In this document: positions 1-6,533 of the stretch, piece by piece
How positions within the stretch are numbered: the first letter of the stretch is position 1
Layout: every line of letters starts with the position of its first letter
Assembly: GCA_027485075.1 (NCBI GenBank)
Contig: JAIXRT010000133.1
Span: forward strand, 1 to 9,897
Source: Cytophagaceae bacterium
GTDB taxonomy: Bacteria; Bacteroidota; Bacteroidia; Cytophagales; Spirosomataceae
DNA: 9,897 nt
Reading direction: 5' to 3'
The notes under the pieces: generated by a model
Told to the model about the DNA's origin: nothing
Seen by the model: the letters and a program-made list of their open reading frames with translations, nothing else
The model's database searches: none
Position numbers and translations under genes: made by a program

Positions 1-1107
1 ATTGATTTGACTATCAAATACGCGGTTAAGGCGAATACGAATTTGTCTATTTTGCGCTTGATGCGTGCGAATGGGGTAGATATGGATGTTGTTTCTCCGC
101 AGGAATTGGAGATGGGATTGATCGCTGGATATGCCGGAAAAGATATCACATTTACGCCTTCTGGAGTACATTTTTCTGAGATTGAATATGCGGTTTCCCA
201 AGGGGCACTCGTGAATTTGGATAATTTGGCAGTTTTAGAAAAGTTTGGCGCAACGTACGGTTCGTCTCAACCTTGTTTAATTCGCATTAAGCCACATGTT
301 TTTGGTGGGGGGAATGAGAAAATTATGACGGCTCATCCCGAGTCTAAATTTGGTATTTCAATTCATCAAAAAGCTGAGATTTTAGCGATTGTGGAGAAGT
401 ATCAGATGCAGGTGATTGGGTTGCACCAGCATACTGGATCGGATATTAAGGATGGCAAAACGTTTGAGCAGGCCGCTTCTGCGCTGTTTGATTTTGCATA
501 TGACTTTAAGGATTTACAAATCATCGATTTAGGTGGCGGATTCAAAGTTCCGTATTCACCGGAAGATCCAGGGGTAAACATGCAGGAAGTTGGCCTCATC
601 ATGAGCAACGCTTTCCGCACGTTCTGCCAAAAATACGGTCGGCAATTACGCCTTTGGGTAGAACCAGGCAAGTTTTTGGTCAGTGAGTCAGGCACGTTTT
701 TGGCAGAGACCAATGTCATCAAACGGGATCCTGTGAAAACATTTGTTGGCATAAACACTGGCTTAAATCACTTGATTCGTCCGATGATGTACGGTTCATA
801 TCACTACATTTTCAATGCTTCTAACCAAGATTCTTCACATCAAGAATCATATCGAGTAACAGGTTATATCTGTGAAACGGATACATTCTCATTTGATTTT
901 AACGGCAAGCAAGATGAACGTCAATTAAATGAAGTGAGAGAAGGGGATATCATTGCGATGGCTAACGCGGGTGCGTATGGTTTTACGATGGCGTCGCATT
1001 ATAATTCACGCTTTTTGCCTGCTGAAGTAATGGTGGATGGTGGTGTTGCTCGCGTCATTCGGAAGCGAGAGACGATGGAGGATTTGTTGCGGAATCAAGA
1101 ATTGTAA
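1..1107 (+). CDS. lysA: Diaminopimelate decarboxylase, 5' end missing (window edge)
   Basis: PLP-dependent fold-III decarboxylase that converts meso-diaminopimelate to lysine and CO2, the last step of lysine synthesis, in the cytoplasm. The frame is open from base 1, so the gene starts upstream; the TTG at 7 is an internal Leu, not a start. 368 residues are visible and roughly 40 N-terminal residues are probably missing. Motifs in visible-residue numbering: YAVKAN at 7-12 with the PLP lysine K10; HQHTGSDI near 142-149; the glycine-rich phosphate-binding LGGGFKVPY near 177-185; EPGKF near 221-225; CETDTF near 291-296, corresponding to the catalytic Cys-Glu region of the family; and AGAYGFTMASHYN near 323-335. 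CETDTF in place of the commoner CESxD agrees with what I recall of Bacteroidota LysA. It could instead be a related fold-III decarboxylase (carboxynorspermidine or ornithine), but the motif set best fits LysA. It is convergent with the AraC-type gene. Confidence 0.9.
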   Translation: MDLTIKYAVKANTNLSILRLMRANGVDMDVVSPQELEMGLIAGYAGKDITFTPSGVHFSEIEYAVSQGALVNLDNLAVLEKFGATYGSSQPCLIRIKPHVFGGGNEKIMTAHPESKFGISIHQKAEILAIVEKYQMQVIGLHQHTGSDIKDGKTFEQAASALFDFAYDFKDLQIIDLGGGFKVPYSPEDPGVNMQEVGLIMSNAFRTFCQKYGRQLRLWVEPGKFLVSESGTFLAETNVIKRDPVKTFVGINTGLNHLIRPMMYGSYHYIFNASNQDSSHQESYRVTGYICETDTFSFDFNGKQDERQLNEVREGDIIAMANAGAYGFTMASHYNSRFLPAEVMVDGGVARVIRKRETMEDLLRNQEL

Positions 1108-1109
1108 TT

Positions 1110-1204
1110 GTAGAGGCGCGATAATCCTGGTTAATATTAAGTTATTTTGAAGGAATCGGCGTGAAAAACGCCTCAAGCCTTGGCAATCCTTGAAGGTTTG
1201 CCAC
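1110..1204. repeat. Dispersed intergenic hairpin repeat, copy A (partly degraded)
   Basis: This stretch resembles copy B at 2584-2695. A 34-base segment (1153-1186) is identical to 2641-2674. It contains the small hairpin GGCGT-gaaaa-ACGCC (1158-1172). Relative to copy B it lacks about 13 bases after GTAGAGGCGCGATA, which removes the second arm of the AGACGCGA/TCGCGTCT palindrome. The larger palindrome that follows is degraded by several mismatches. It lies between the lysA stop and the 3' end of the AraC-type gene. It has no coding potential and no T-run typical of an intrinsic terminator. Confidence 0.75.
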
Positions 1205-1225
1205 TGCGACTTACTTCTAGTAAAA

Positions 1226-1264
1226 GTCTCAAGCTAAAGTAATCCACAAAGGTTTGCCAAGGCG
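1226..1264. repeat. Fragment of the same intergenic repeat
   Basis: The sequence CTCAAGCTAAAG (1228-1239) followed by a related tail recurs at 2559-2570. The end GGTTTGCCAAGGCG (1251-1264) matches the right arm of the copy B palindrome apart from one base. It appears to be a diverged or truncated repeat unit next to copy A. Confidence 0.55.
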
Positions 1265-1290
1265 TCTTGCCGCTAAATTATATCTTTTCG

Positions 1291-2478
1291 CTACGCTTTT
1301 TCCATTGACTTGATATAAGCTGACGGTGTAATTCCTGTTTGGTCTTTGAATGCATCGATGAATTTAGATCTTGATGCAAAGCCCACATTTGTTGCGATGG
1401 CTTCTAAAGTGATTTTTTTGGATTCCCCCGAATTTATCAATTGAATGGCATAGTCTATCCGGATTTTCTTACGCCATTGACTAAATGAAGAATCTAATTC
1501 AACATTAAAATAATGGGAGAGTGTTCTTTCCGATATTTTCAAATCAAAAGCTAATTGCGCGAGTGAGAAATCATGTTTGGTAAAAGCAAGCGTTTGAATA
1601 TATGCATTTAACTCATCTTCAATTTCTAAGTCGGCCTCATTCTTCTTTCTTTTTTTCGGAATGTTCGATTTCAGCTCTTGGAGAATATTTCCACTCTGGG
1701 GAACAAAAGAAACATTTCCATAAAGTATTTTGGGAAACAAAAAGAGGAATAAGTTTTGGAGGAAAAATCCGCTTCCAGCAACGGTAAAGTACAAGAATTG
1801 AGACGTGAACAATTTAATATATGTTTTGCTTTCAAAATCGAAATAGATGCCTACAACATGTAAGGTATTTAAAATGGTATTGGCTGAGATAATGAATTGA
1901 ATCGAGCAAAGTAAATAAATCCAACGTTTCAGCATGGCGTGATTGGTGGATAACTTGCCATATTTTGCGAGGGTCTTTTTCGTATTAATTCTAAAATAAA
2001 CGATTGAAAATATACAATAGGCCATCAAGTGGATAAACCTTGAAACCAAGACAACTTCAAATGAAATAAATTGAAAATTGAGCGTATATTTTCTTGTAAT
2101 ATTTATTATTTCATGTGCTATTCGTGCTTTTTCGTCAAAAGGAAGCGTAGTGAATGGGAGGCAATTAACCACAATAAATGCAGCTGGAATCAGATGTAAT
2201 AAATCGGATTTTTCTAGCTTATGCTTATCCGTAACCAGCGTTTTTACATAGAAAAATAAAAATGGCCCTAATAAAAAAGAAAGTGGTAGCCAATGAACAA
2301 AACACACCCCTTCCCAAAACTGATCGTGGGTATAGTGTAGTCCATAATAAACTAACACAATCAAATTGCAATTCAAGAAAAATAAAGCTAGAAATCCGTT
2401 TGATCTATTTAAGGAGCTTAAATAATAAATAAGGATAAAGGATGTAAATATTCCGAACAAGGGGAAAATAAGTCCCAT
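1291..2478 (-). CDS. Membrane-anchored AraC-family transcriptional regulator
   Basis: A 395-residue protein with a membrane N-terminal half and a DNA-binding C-terminal half. About seven hydrophobic helices can be placed near residues 2-21, 29-49, 63-82, 93-109, 139-162, 184-206 and 222-248. A basic linker (KKRKK near 275-279) leads into an AraC/XylS domain at about 285-390. Its first helix-turn-helix lies near 305-324 (AQLAFDLKISERTLSHYF) and its second near 356-377 (EAIATNVGFASRSKF), followed by the family-typical GITPSAY. The expected role is a one-component regulator that senses a signal in or across the membrane and acts on DNA from the cytoplasmic face. Its target and signal are unknown. 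The ATG at 2476-2478 opens directly into the first helix; no Shine-Dalgarno is visible. The gene looks more A+T-rich than its neighbours: bases 1681-1740 and 2041-2100 hold 20 and 15 G+C of 60, against 29 of 60 at 661-720 in lysA. It is flanked by repeats on both sides, so it may have been acquired. Confidence 0.85.
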   Translation of the reverse strand: MGLIFPLFGIFTSFILIYYLSSLNRSNGFLALFFLNCNLIVLVYYGLHYTHDQFWEGVCFVHWLPLSFLLGPFLFFYVKTLVTDKHKLEKSDLLHLIPAAFIVVNCLPFTTLPFDEKARIAHEIINITRKYTLNFQFISFEVVLVSRFIHLMAYCIFSIVYFRINTKKTLAKYGKLSTNHAMLKRWIYLLCSIQFIISANTILNTLHVVGIYFDFESKTYIKLFTSQFLYFTVAGSGFFLQNLFLFLFPKILYGNVSFVPQSGNILQELKSNIPKKRKKNEADLEIEDELNAYIQTLAFTKHDFSLAQLAFDLKISERTLSHYFNVELDSSFSQWRKKIRIDYAIQLINSGESKKITLEAIATNVGFASRSKFIDAFKDQTGITPSAYIKSMEKA

Positions 2479-2540
2479 AAAATAAGCACTTTATTGAATA
2501 TGGGCCAAGTTAGGGAAATTTTGGGGCTTTATAAATTTTA

Positions 2541-2580
2541 ATCGGCGTCAAAAAACGCCTCAAGCTAAAGCAATTCCTTA
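2541..2580. repeat. Short hairpin repeat unit
   Basis: Carries GGCGT-caaaaa-ACGCC (2544-2559), a variant of the hairpin in copies A and B, followed by CTCAAGCTAAAG (2559-2570), which is also present at 1228-1239. It lies just upstream of the AraC-type gene. Confidence 0.6.
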
Positions 2581-2583
2581 ATC

Positions 2584-2695
2584 GTAGAGACGCGATACCT
2601 CGCGTCTAGTATCCTGATTAATGTTAAGCTTTTCTTGAAAGAATCGGCGTGAAAAACGCCTCAAGCCTTGGCAAGCCTTGAAGGCTTGCCAAGGC
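2584..2695. repeat. Dispersed intergenic hairpin repeat, copy B (most complete)
   Basis: Three inverted repeats follow one another. First is AGACGCGA-tacc-TCGCGTCT at 2588-2607, a perfect 8-bp stem. Second is GGCGT-gaaaa-ACGCC at 2646-2660. Third is a perfect 13-bp stem, GCCTTGGCAAGCC, with loop TTGAA at 2665-2695. The GTAGAGACGCGA palindrome resembles dispersed palindromes I recall from Bacteroidota and cyanobacterial intergenic regions. Read on the minus strand, the strong hairpin lies about 95 bases past the ATP-grasp stop and is followed after a few bases by five Ts, so it might also end that transcript. Confidence 0.75.
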
Positions 2696-2700
2696 GAATC

Positions 2701-2756
2701 ACCTCTTACCTCTTACCTCTTACCTCTTACTTCTCACCTCTTACTTCTCACCTCTT
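2701..2756. repeat. Heptanucleotide tandem array, ACCTCTT / ACTTCTC
   Basis: Eight uninterrupted 7-base units: four ACCTCTT, then ACTTCTC, ACCTCTT, ACTTCTC, ACCTCTT. The two unit types differ at two positions and alternate in the second half. The array is polypyrimidine-rich on the plus strand, lies between two genes and is not coding. It may vary in unit number by replication slippage. Confidence 0.85.
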
Positions 2757-2768
2757 AGCTATAAAGTC

Positions 2769-2789
2769 TAGCGTCCAGCGTCTAGCGTC
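2769..2789. repeat. Second heptanucleotide array, (T/C)AGCGTC x3
   Basis: Three units, TAGCGTC, CAGCGTC and TAGCGTC, lie only 12 bases from the ACCTCTT array and share its 7-base period but not its sequence. The last base of the array (2789) is also the last base of the ATP-grasp gene's stop codon (TAG on the minus strand), so the array begins exactly where coding ends. Confidence 0.7.
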
Positions 2790-4219
2790 TAATATAACAC
2801 CCACGTATCTTTCGACCCACCACCCTGAGAGGAGTTAACAACCAACGAATCCTTGCGTAAAGCAACGCGCGTTAATCCGCCCGGCATTACCTTGACTCCA
2901 TCGCCATACAGGATGTACGGTCGTAAATCTACGTGCCGTCCTTCCGCATGATCATCGATTAAACAGGGAACCCGTGACAAGGAAATGGTAGGTTGCGCGA
3001 TGTAATTACGCGGATTCTTAACGATATATTCTTTGAATTTTTCTTGTTCTTCTTGGGTAGATTTGGGACCTATCAACATCCCGTAGCCTCCCGCTTCGTT
3101 GGCTTCTTTGACAACCAACTTTTCAATATTAGCCAATACATAAGCTAAATCCTCCGGCTCACTGCAAATATAGGTTTTGACATTTTTGATGATGGGCTCC
3201 TCATTCAAATAATATGTAATGATCCGAGGAACATACGCGTAAATTACCTTATCATCCGCAACACCTGTGCCGGGAGCATTGGCAATTGCCACTTTACCGT
3301 TTTTATACACGTCAAAGATTCCTGGAATACCGATCATAGAATCAGGATTGAATGCCAAAGGATCTAAAAACGTATCATCGATCCGACGGTAAATCACGTC
3401 CACAATTTTAAACCCTTTCGTTGTGCGCATTTTAACATAGCCCTCATGCACAACTAAATCACGGGCATCCACTAACTCAACACCCATTTGTTGGGCCAAA
3501 TACGAATGCTCAAAATAAGCTGAATTGTAAATTCCTGGTGTCAAAACCACCACCGTCGGCTCCGGTCGATCACTAATAAATCGCAGCATCTCAAGTAATT
3601 TGTGCGGATAATCCGATATCGGTCGAATCTGTGTTTTAGCCACAACCTCTGGAAATGTTTGTTTTAATAACTCCCGATTTTCCATCATGTAAGACACGCC
3701 AGAAGGGCAACGTAAATTGTCCTCCAAAATCATGTATTCGCCATCCTCACCACGGATTAAATCGGTACCTGTAATGTGAATGTAGATGTTTTTAGCTGGT
3801 TTAATGCCGATACACGGCCTAAGAAAGTCTTTAGATGACTCAATAACCTCTCGGGGAATGATCCCGTCCCTGATGATTTTTTGATCCGAATAAATATCAT
3901 TCAAAAATAAATTCAATGCCGTGATGCGCTGAATTAATCCTTTCTCGATTTTCTCCCATTCATGCGCTTCCACAATACGCGGAATGATATCCACAGGCAT
4001 AATGCGCTCGGTTCCCTCGTTTTCAGAATAGACATTAAAGGTAATTCCCATTGCCATCAATGCCCGCTCAGCAGACTGCTGGCGTCTTGTAAATTCCTCT
4101 TTGGTTAACTTCTCAACGCGATCTTTAAAGTGGGAATAACCTGCGCGGACTTGACCCTCAGGAGTGAACATTTCATCGAAAAATCCCTCCGCATCGTAGT
4201 TGTTAAATGAAAAATTCAT
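2789..4219 (-). CDS. Circularly permuted type 2 ATP-grasp protein
   Basis: 476 residues, full-length for the CP_ATPgrasp family (older names DUF404/DUF407). Diagnostic motifs are EDNLRCPSGVSYMMENR (166-182), TPGIYNSAYFEH (227-238), VDVIYRRIDDTFLDP (273-287), the glycine-rich LVVKEANEAGGYGMLIGP (368-385), RHVDLRPY (428-435), PGGLTRVAL (446-454) and VNSSQGGGSKDTWVL (461-475). Members are thought to be ATP-dependent carboxylate-amine ligases. In other bacteria they are often encoded with an alpha-E (DUF403) protein and a transglutaminase-like protein, and are proposed to make or modify a peptide; the substrate is unknown. Neither partner lies in this window. The ATG at 4217-4219 starts the MNFSFNNYDAEGFFDEMF sequence, has no Shine-Dalgarno and is divergent from the alkyltransferase gene. 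The stop codon abuts a heptamer array. Confidence 0.92.
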   Translation of the reverse strand: MNFSFNNYDAEGFFDEMFTPEGQVRAGYSHFKDRVEKLTKEEFTRRQQSAERALMAMGITFNVYSENEGTERIMPVDIIPRIVEAHEWEKIEKGLIQRITALNLFLNDIYSDQKIIRDGIIPREVIESSKDFLRPCIGIKPAKNIYIHITGTDLIRGEDGEYMILEDNLRCPSGVSYMMENRELLKQTFPEVVAKTQIRPISDYPHKLLEMLRFISDRPEPTVVVLTPGIYNSAYFEHSYLAQQMGVELVDARDLVVHEGYVKMRTTKGFKIVDVIYRRIDDTFLDPLAFNPDSMIGIPGIFDVYKNGKVAIANAPGTGVADDKVIYAYVPRIITYYLNEEPIIKNVKTYICSEPEDLAYVLANIEKLVVKEANEAGGYGMLIGPKSTQEEQEKFKEYIVKNPRNYIAQPTISLSRVPCLIDDHAEGRHVDLRPYILYGDGVKVMPGGLTRVALRKDSLVVNSSQGGGSKDTWVLY

Positions 4220-4378
4220 AGGCTGACAAACGTGTAAATGCTTGATAATGAAATAATTTAAAACTTAATTTTTGGTTAACAGAATCTAATTTCAGAATTA
4301 TTTAATTTTTGCTAAAAATATACTTTTTAATAGTAGAAATTTACCATTTTCGACAGATTTTGATTGTATTTTTACCCC
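4220..4378. promoter_or_regulatory. A+T-rich divergent intergenic region
   Basis: 159 bases between two divergent start codons (ATP-grasp gene to the left, alkyltransferase gene to the right), very rich in A and T. It must carry promoters for both. Several near-matches to the Bacteroidota -7 element occur (for example TAATTTTTG around 4303-4311) but none is exact, so I do not place a start site. No repeat or small gene is apparent. Confidence 0.4.
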
Positions 4379-4885
4379 ATGATTTTATTGAATTTCCTCT
4401 ACTTTGAAAGTCCCATCGGCACGATACGTGTCGAATATGCTGAATCTGGTCTGCATAGCCTTCGCTTTGTGACGGCTAAAGGGGATAATCATACCGATAA
4501 TCCAGAGATGGAAAAAATGATTCAGGCCGACTTGCAATCTTATTTTCAAAATCCGGAGCATCGATGGGAATGTCCAATCGCCAAGCATTTGGGAACTGAA
4601 TTTCAAGAAAAAGTATGGTTAGCCTTGCGCATGATTCCTGCAGGAGAAGCGCGAAGCTATCAAGAAATTGCGCAGTTAATCGGCCAACCGAACGCCGCGC
4701 AGGCTGTAGGAAGAGCAAATGGCCAAAATCCACTTTTACTTCGTATTCCTTGTCACCGGGTTATAGGTTCAGACGGGTCGATGGTGGGTTATGCGGGTGA
4801 ATTATGGCGAAAAGAATGGTTATTAACCCACGAAGGTTTTGAGGGGGTAAACCAACAAATGACTTTGTTTGCAGATGGAGAATGA
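4379..4885 (+). CDS. ogt: Methylated-DNA--[protein]-cysteine S-methyltransferase (Ogt/MGMT family)
   Basis: 168 residues, usual length. The family removes O6-alkyl groups from guanine by irreversible transfer to a cysteine. The acceptor Cys125 lies in PCHRV (124-128). The N-terminal RNase H-like domain is about residues 1-65. The helix-turn-helix and active-site domain follows, with GRANGQNP (111-118) and GYAGELWRKEWLL (137-149). I chose the ATG at 4379 because MILLNFLYFESPIG fits the family's N-terminus; an in-frame TTG at 4364 would add five unlikely residues. Two oddities: the residue before AVG, normally the arginine finger (RAVG), is Gln108, and the GYxGG loop reads GYAGE with Glu141. 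Because Cys125 is present it is not an alkyltransferase-like (ATL) protein. It overlaps the next gene by 11 bases, which suggests a joint transcript and translational coupling. Confidence 0.9.
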   Translation: MILLNFLYFESPIGTIRVEYAESGLHSLRFVTAKGDNHTDNPEMEKMIQADLQSYFQNPEHRWECPIAKHLGTEFQEKVWLALRMIPAGEARSYQEIAQLIGQPNAAQAVGRANGQNPLLLRIPCHRVIGSDGSMVGYAGELWRKEWLLTHEGFEGVNQQMTLFADGE

Positions 4886-6533
4886 ACAGATTGTTGACGC
4901 ATTAGAATTGCTCGTCAAATTATGGGACGTACACGGCATCAATGAATTCAAGAGTAAAAACTTGAGTTTTGCTGCGCGTGGACTTGATAAATTTCCAGGT
5001 CGAATAGCCAATCTAACAGAGGAAGAATTATATGCCATTCCAGGCGTAGGGAAGGTCGTCATTCAAATTGTGCGCGATATCGCGCAAAGCGGGACTTGCC
5101 CTGATTTAGAGGCGATGATCGAACAAAGCCCTCCAGGAATTTTAGATCTCCTTAAAGTCAAAGGAATGGGCCCCAAAAAAGTGGGACTCGTTTGGAAAGA
5201 ACTGGGCATTACCGAATTAGACGATTTATTAGCCGCTTGTGAATCTGGCCAGCTTGAGCAAGTAAAAGGCTTTGGGAAGTCAGTGACCGAAAATATCTGC
5301 ACTTACATTCTCTTTTTACAAGAGAATCGTAAGAAGATGCGCATCAATAAAGCTGAAAAACTGAGCGAAGAATTGATGCGTTTATTAGCACCTAATTTTA
5401 GCAAAATAGCCGTTTCAGGTGAATTAGCCAGAGATTGTGAAGTTGTCAGTTCCTTGGTTTTTGTTGCTCAAACAGATGATATTTTTGGGAGCCAATTTTT
5501 GATTGAGGCGATTGAAGGATTTCAGACGGATCACCAACAATCCTCCCCGTTCACCTGGCGTGGACATGTTACGGGTCATTTAATCCCGATCGAAATTCAT
5601 TTTACGGATGCATCCCAATTTGACATGATGGTCTATCAGTGGTCGGCACACCCCGAACACCTCGGTCAAGTCAATTTTTTTAAATTGAAAAATGTCGGAT
5701 CCGCAGAGGAAGTATATAGCAGTCAAAGTTTACCTTACATTGTACCTGCCATGCGTGAGGGTCTGCAAGAATTTGCTTGGAGTGAAAAACATGCGCCCAG
5801 CGATCTCATCGAATTAGCGGATTTGAAAGGTTGTGTGCATAATCATTCCACGTACTCGGACGGGAAAAACAGCCTTTTAGAGATGGCAGAGGCTTGTCGG
5901 GCGATGGGATTAGCCTACTTTGGCATTGCAGATCATTCGCAATATGCAGCCTATGCAGGTGGTTTGAAGGAGGAAGATGTACAGCGCCAGCATGCGGAAA
6001 TTGATGCCTTGAATGCGCAGTGGACTGATTTTAAGATTTTAAAAGGGATTGAGGCAGATATTTTGCCCGATGGAAGTTTGGATTATAATCCACGAATTTT
6101 GGCAAGTTTCGATTATGTGGTGGCTTCCGTGCATGCTCAATTGGTTATGGATCAAGACCGGGCGATGGATCGTTTAATGAAAGCGATTGAAAATCCCTTT
6201 ACGTCCATTTTGGGCCATCCAACCGGAAGATTATTGTTGACACGTGCTGGTTATCCCATAGACACCATGAAGATTTTGGATGCTTGTAAGGCCAACGGCG
6301 TTAGTATAGAACTAAATGCAAGTCCCTATCGATTGGATTTAGACTGGCGTTATTTGTATGCCGCGATGGACAAAGGTGTATATGTTTCCATTAATCCAGA
6401 TGCGCATAAAATTGAAGGCCTGAAAGATATGGAATATGGTGTGCGTGTAGGGCGCAAGGGAGGCTTATTGAAAAGCCTAACCCTGAATGCGCTTCCACTT
6501 AATGACATATTGAAGTTCTTCTCGAAATCCTAG
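4875..6533 (+). CDS. polX: PolX-family protein: HhH motifs, degenerate polymerase core, intact PHP phosphoesterase
   Basis: 552 residues from the ATG at 4875, close to the family length; the TTG at 4869 is less likely. Bacterial PolX joins a repair polymerase to a Mn2+-dependent PHP nuclease. Three helix-hairpin-helix motifs are visible: IPGVGKV (~55-61), VKGMGPKK (~95-102) and VKGFGKS (~130-136). The polymerase core is abnormal. Where the family has GSxRR and GDxD, this protein has SGELAR (~181-186) and VVSSLVFVA (~190-198). The third catalytic Asp aligns with Glu in PIEIHF (~238-243), and the GS-HN motif reads WSAHPEH. The PHP motifs all look intact: HNHSTYSDG (322-330), ADHS (~352-355), GIEADI (~391-396), ASVH (~417-420), GHPTGR (~447-452) and NPDAH (~507-511). 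I infer that nuclease activity remains and nucleotide addition is lost. It overlaps ogt by 11 bases and its stop overlaps the convergent LOG gene by 4. Confidence 0.9.
   Translation: MENEQIVDALELLVKLWDVHGINEFKSKNLSFAARGLDKFPGRIANLTEEELYAIPGVGKVVIQIVRDIAQSGTCPDLEAMIEQSPPGILDLLKVKGMGPKKVGLVWKELGITELDDLLAACESGQLEQVKGFGKSVTENICTYILFLQENRKKMRINKAEKLSEELMRLLAPNFSKIAVSGELARDCEVVSSLVFVAQTDDIFGSQFLIEAIEGFQTDHQQSSPFTWRGHVTGHLIPIEIHFTDASQFDMMVYQWSAHPEHLGQVNFFKLKNVGSAEEVYSSQSLPYIVPAMREGLQEFAWSEKHAPSDLIELADLKGCVHNHSTYSDGKNSLLEMAEACRAMGLAYFGIADHSQYAAYAGGLKEEDVQRQHAEIDALNAQWTDFKILKGIEADILPDGSLDYNPRILASFDYVVASVHAQLVMDQDRAMDRLMKAIENPFTSILGHPTGRLLLTRAGYPIDTMKILDACKANGVSIELNASPYRLDLDWRYLYAAMDKGVYVSINPDAHKIEGLKDMEYGVRVGRKGGLLKSLTLNALPLNDILKFFSKS

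Larger units (their letters stand above)
2479..2788. other. 310-bp intergenic region made largely of repeats
   Basis: There is no gene here. The first ~60 bases (2479-2540) are A+T-rich and presumably hold the promoter of the AraC-type gene, although no convincing TAnnTTTG element is visible. From 2541 to 2789 the region is almost entirely repeats: a short hairpin unit, a full hairpin repeat and two period-7 arrays, each listed separately. The last array runs into the stop codon of the ATP-grasp gene. Confidence 0.7.

Noticed and set aside
402..758. 118-residue minus-strand open frame inside lysA
   Set aside because: It lies wholly opposite the conserved lysA motifs, has no recognisable domain and shows biased, low-plausibility composition; it is a shadow of lysA.
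1158..1172. Intrinsic terminator downstream of lysA
   Set aside because: The stem is only 5 bp and is not followed by a T-run; the same hairpin recurs in other repeat copies, so it is better explained as part of the repeat.
2701..2789. CRISPR-like repeats
   Set aside because: The units are 7 bases long, directly abutting and without spacers; they are simple tandem repeats, and no cas genes are present.
4385..4733. Two minus-strand open frames opposite ogt
   Set aside because: Both are antisense to a clear alkyltransferase gene, have no start signal and no family resemblance.
4379..4885. Alkyltransferase-like (ATL) protein lacking the acceptor cysteine
   Set aside because: Considered because of the Gln108 and Glu141 changes, but the acceptor Cys125 in PCHRV is present.
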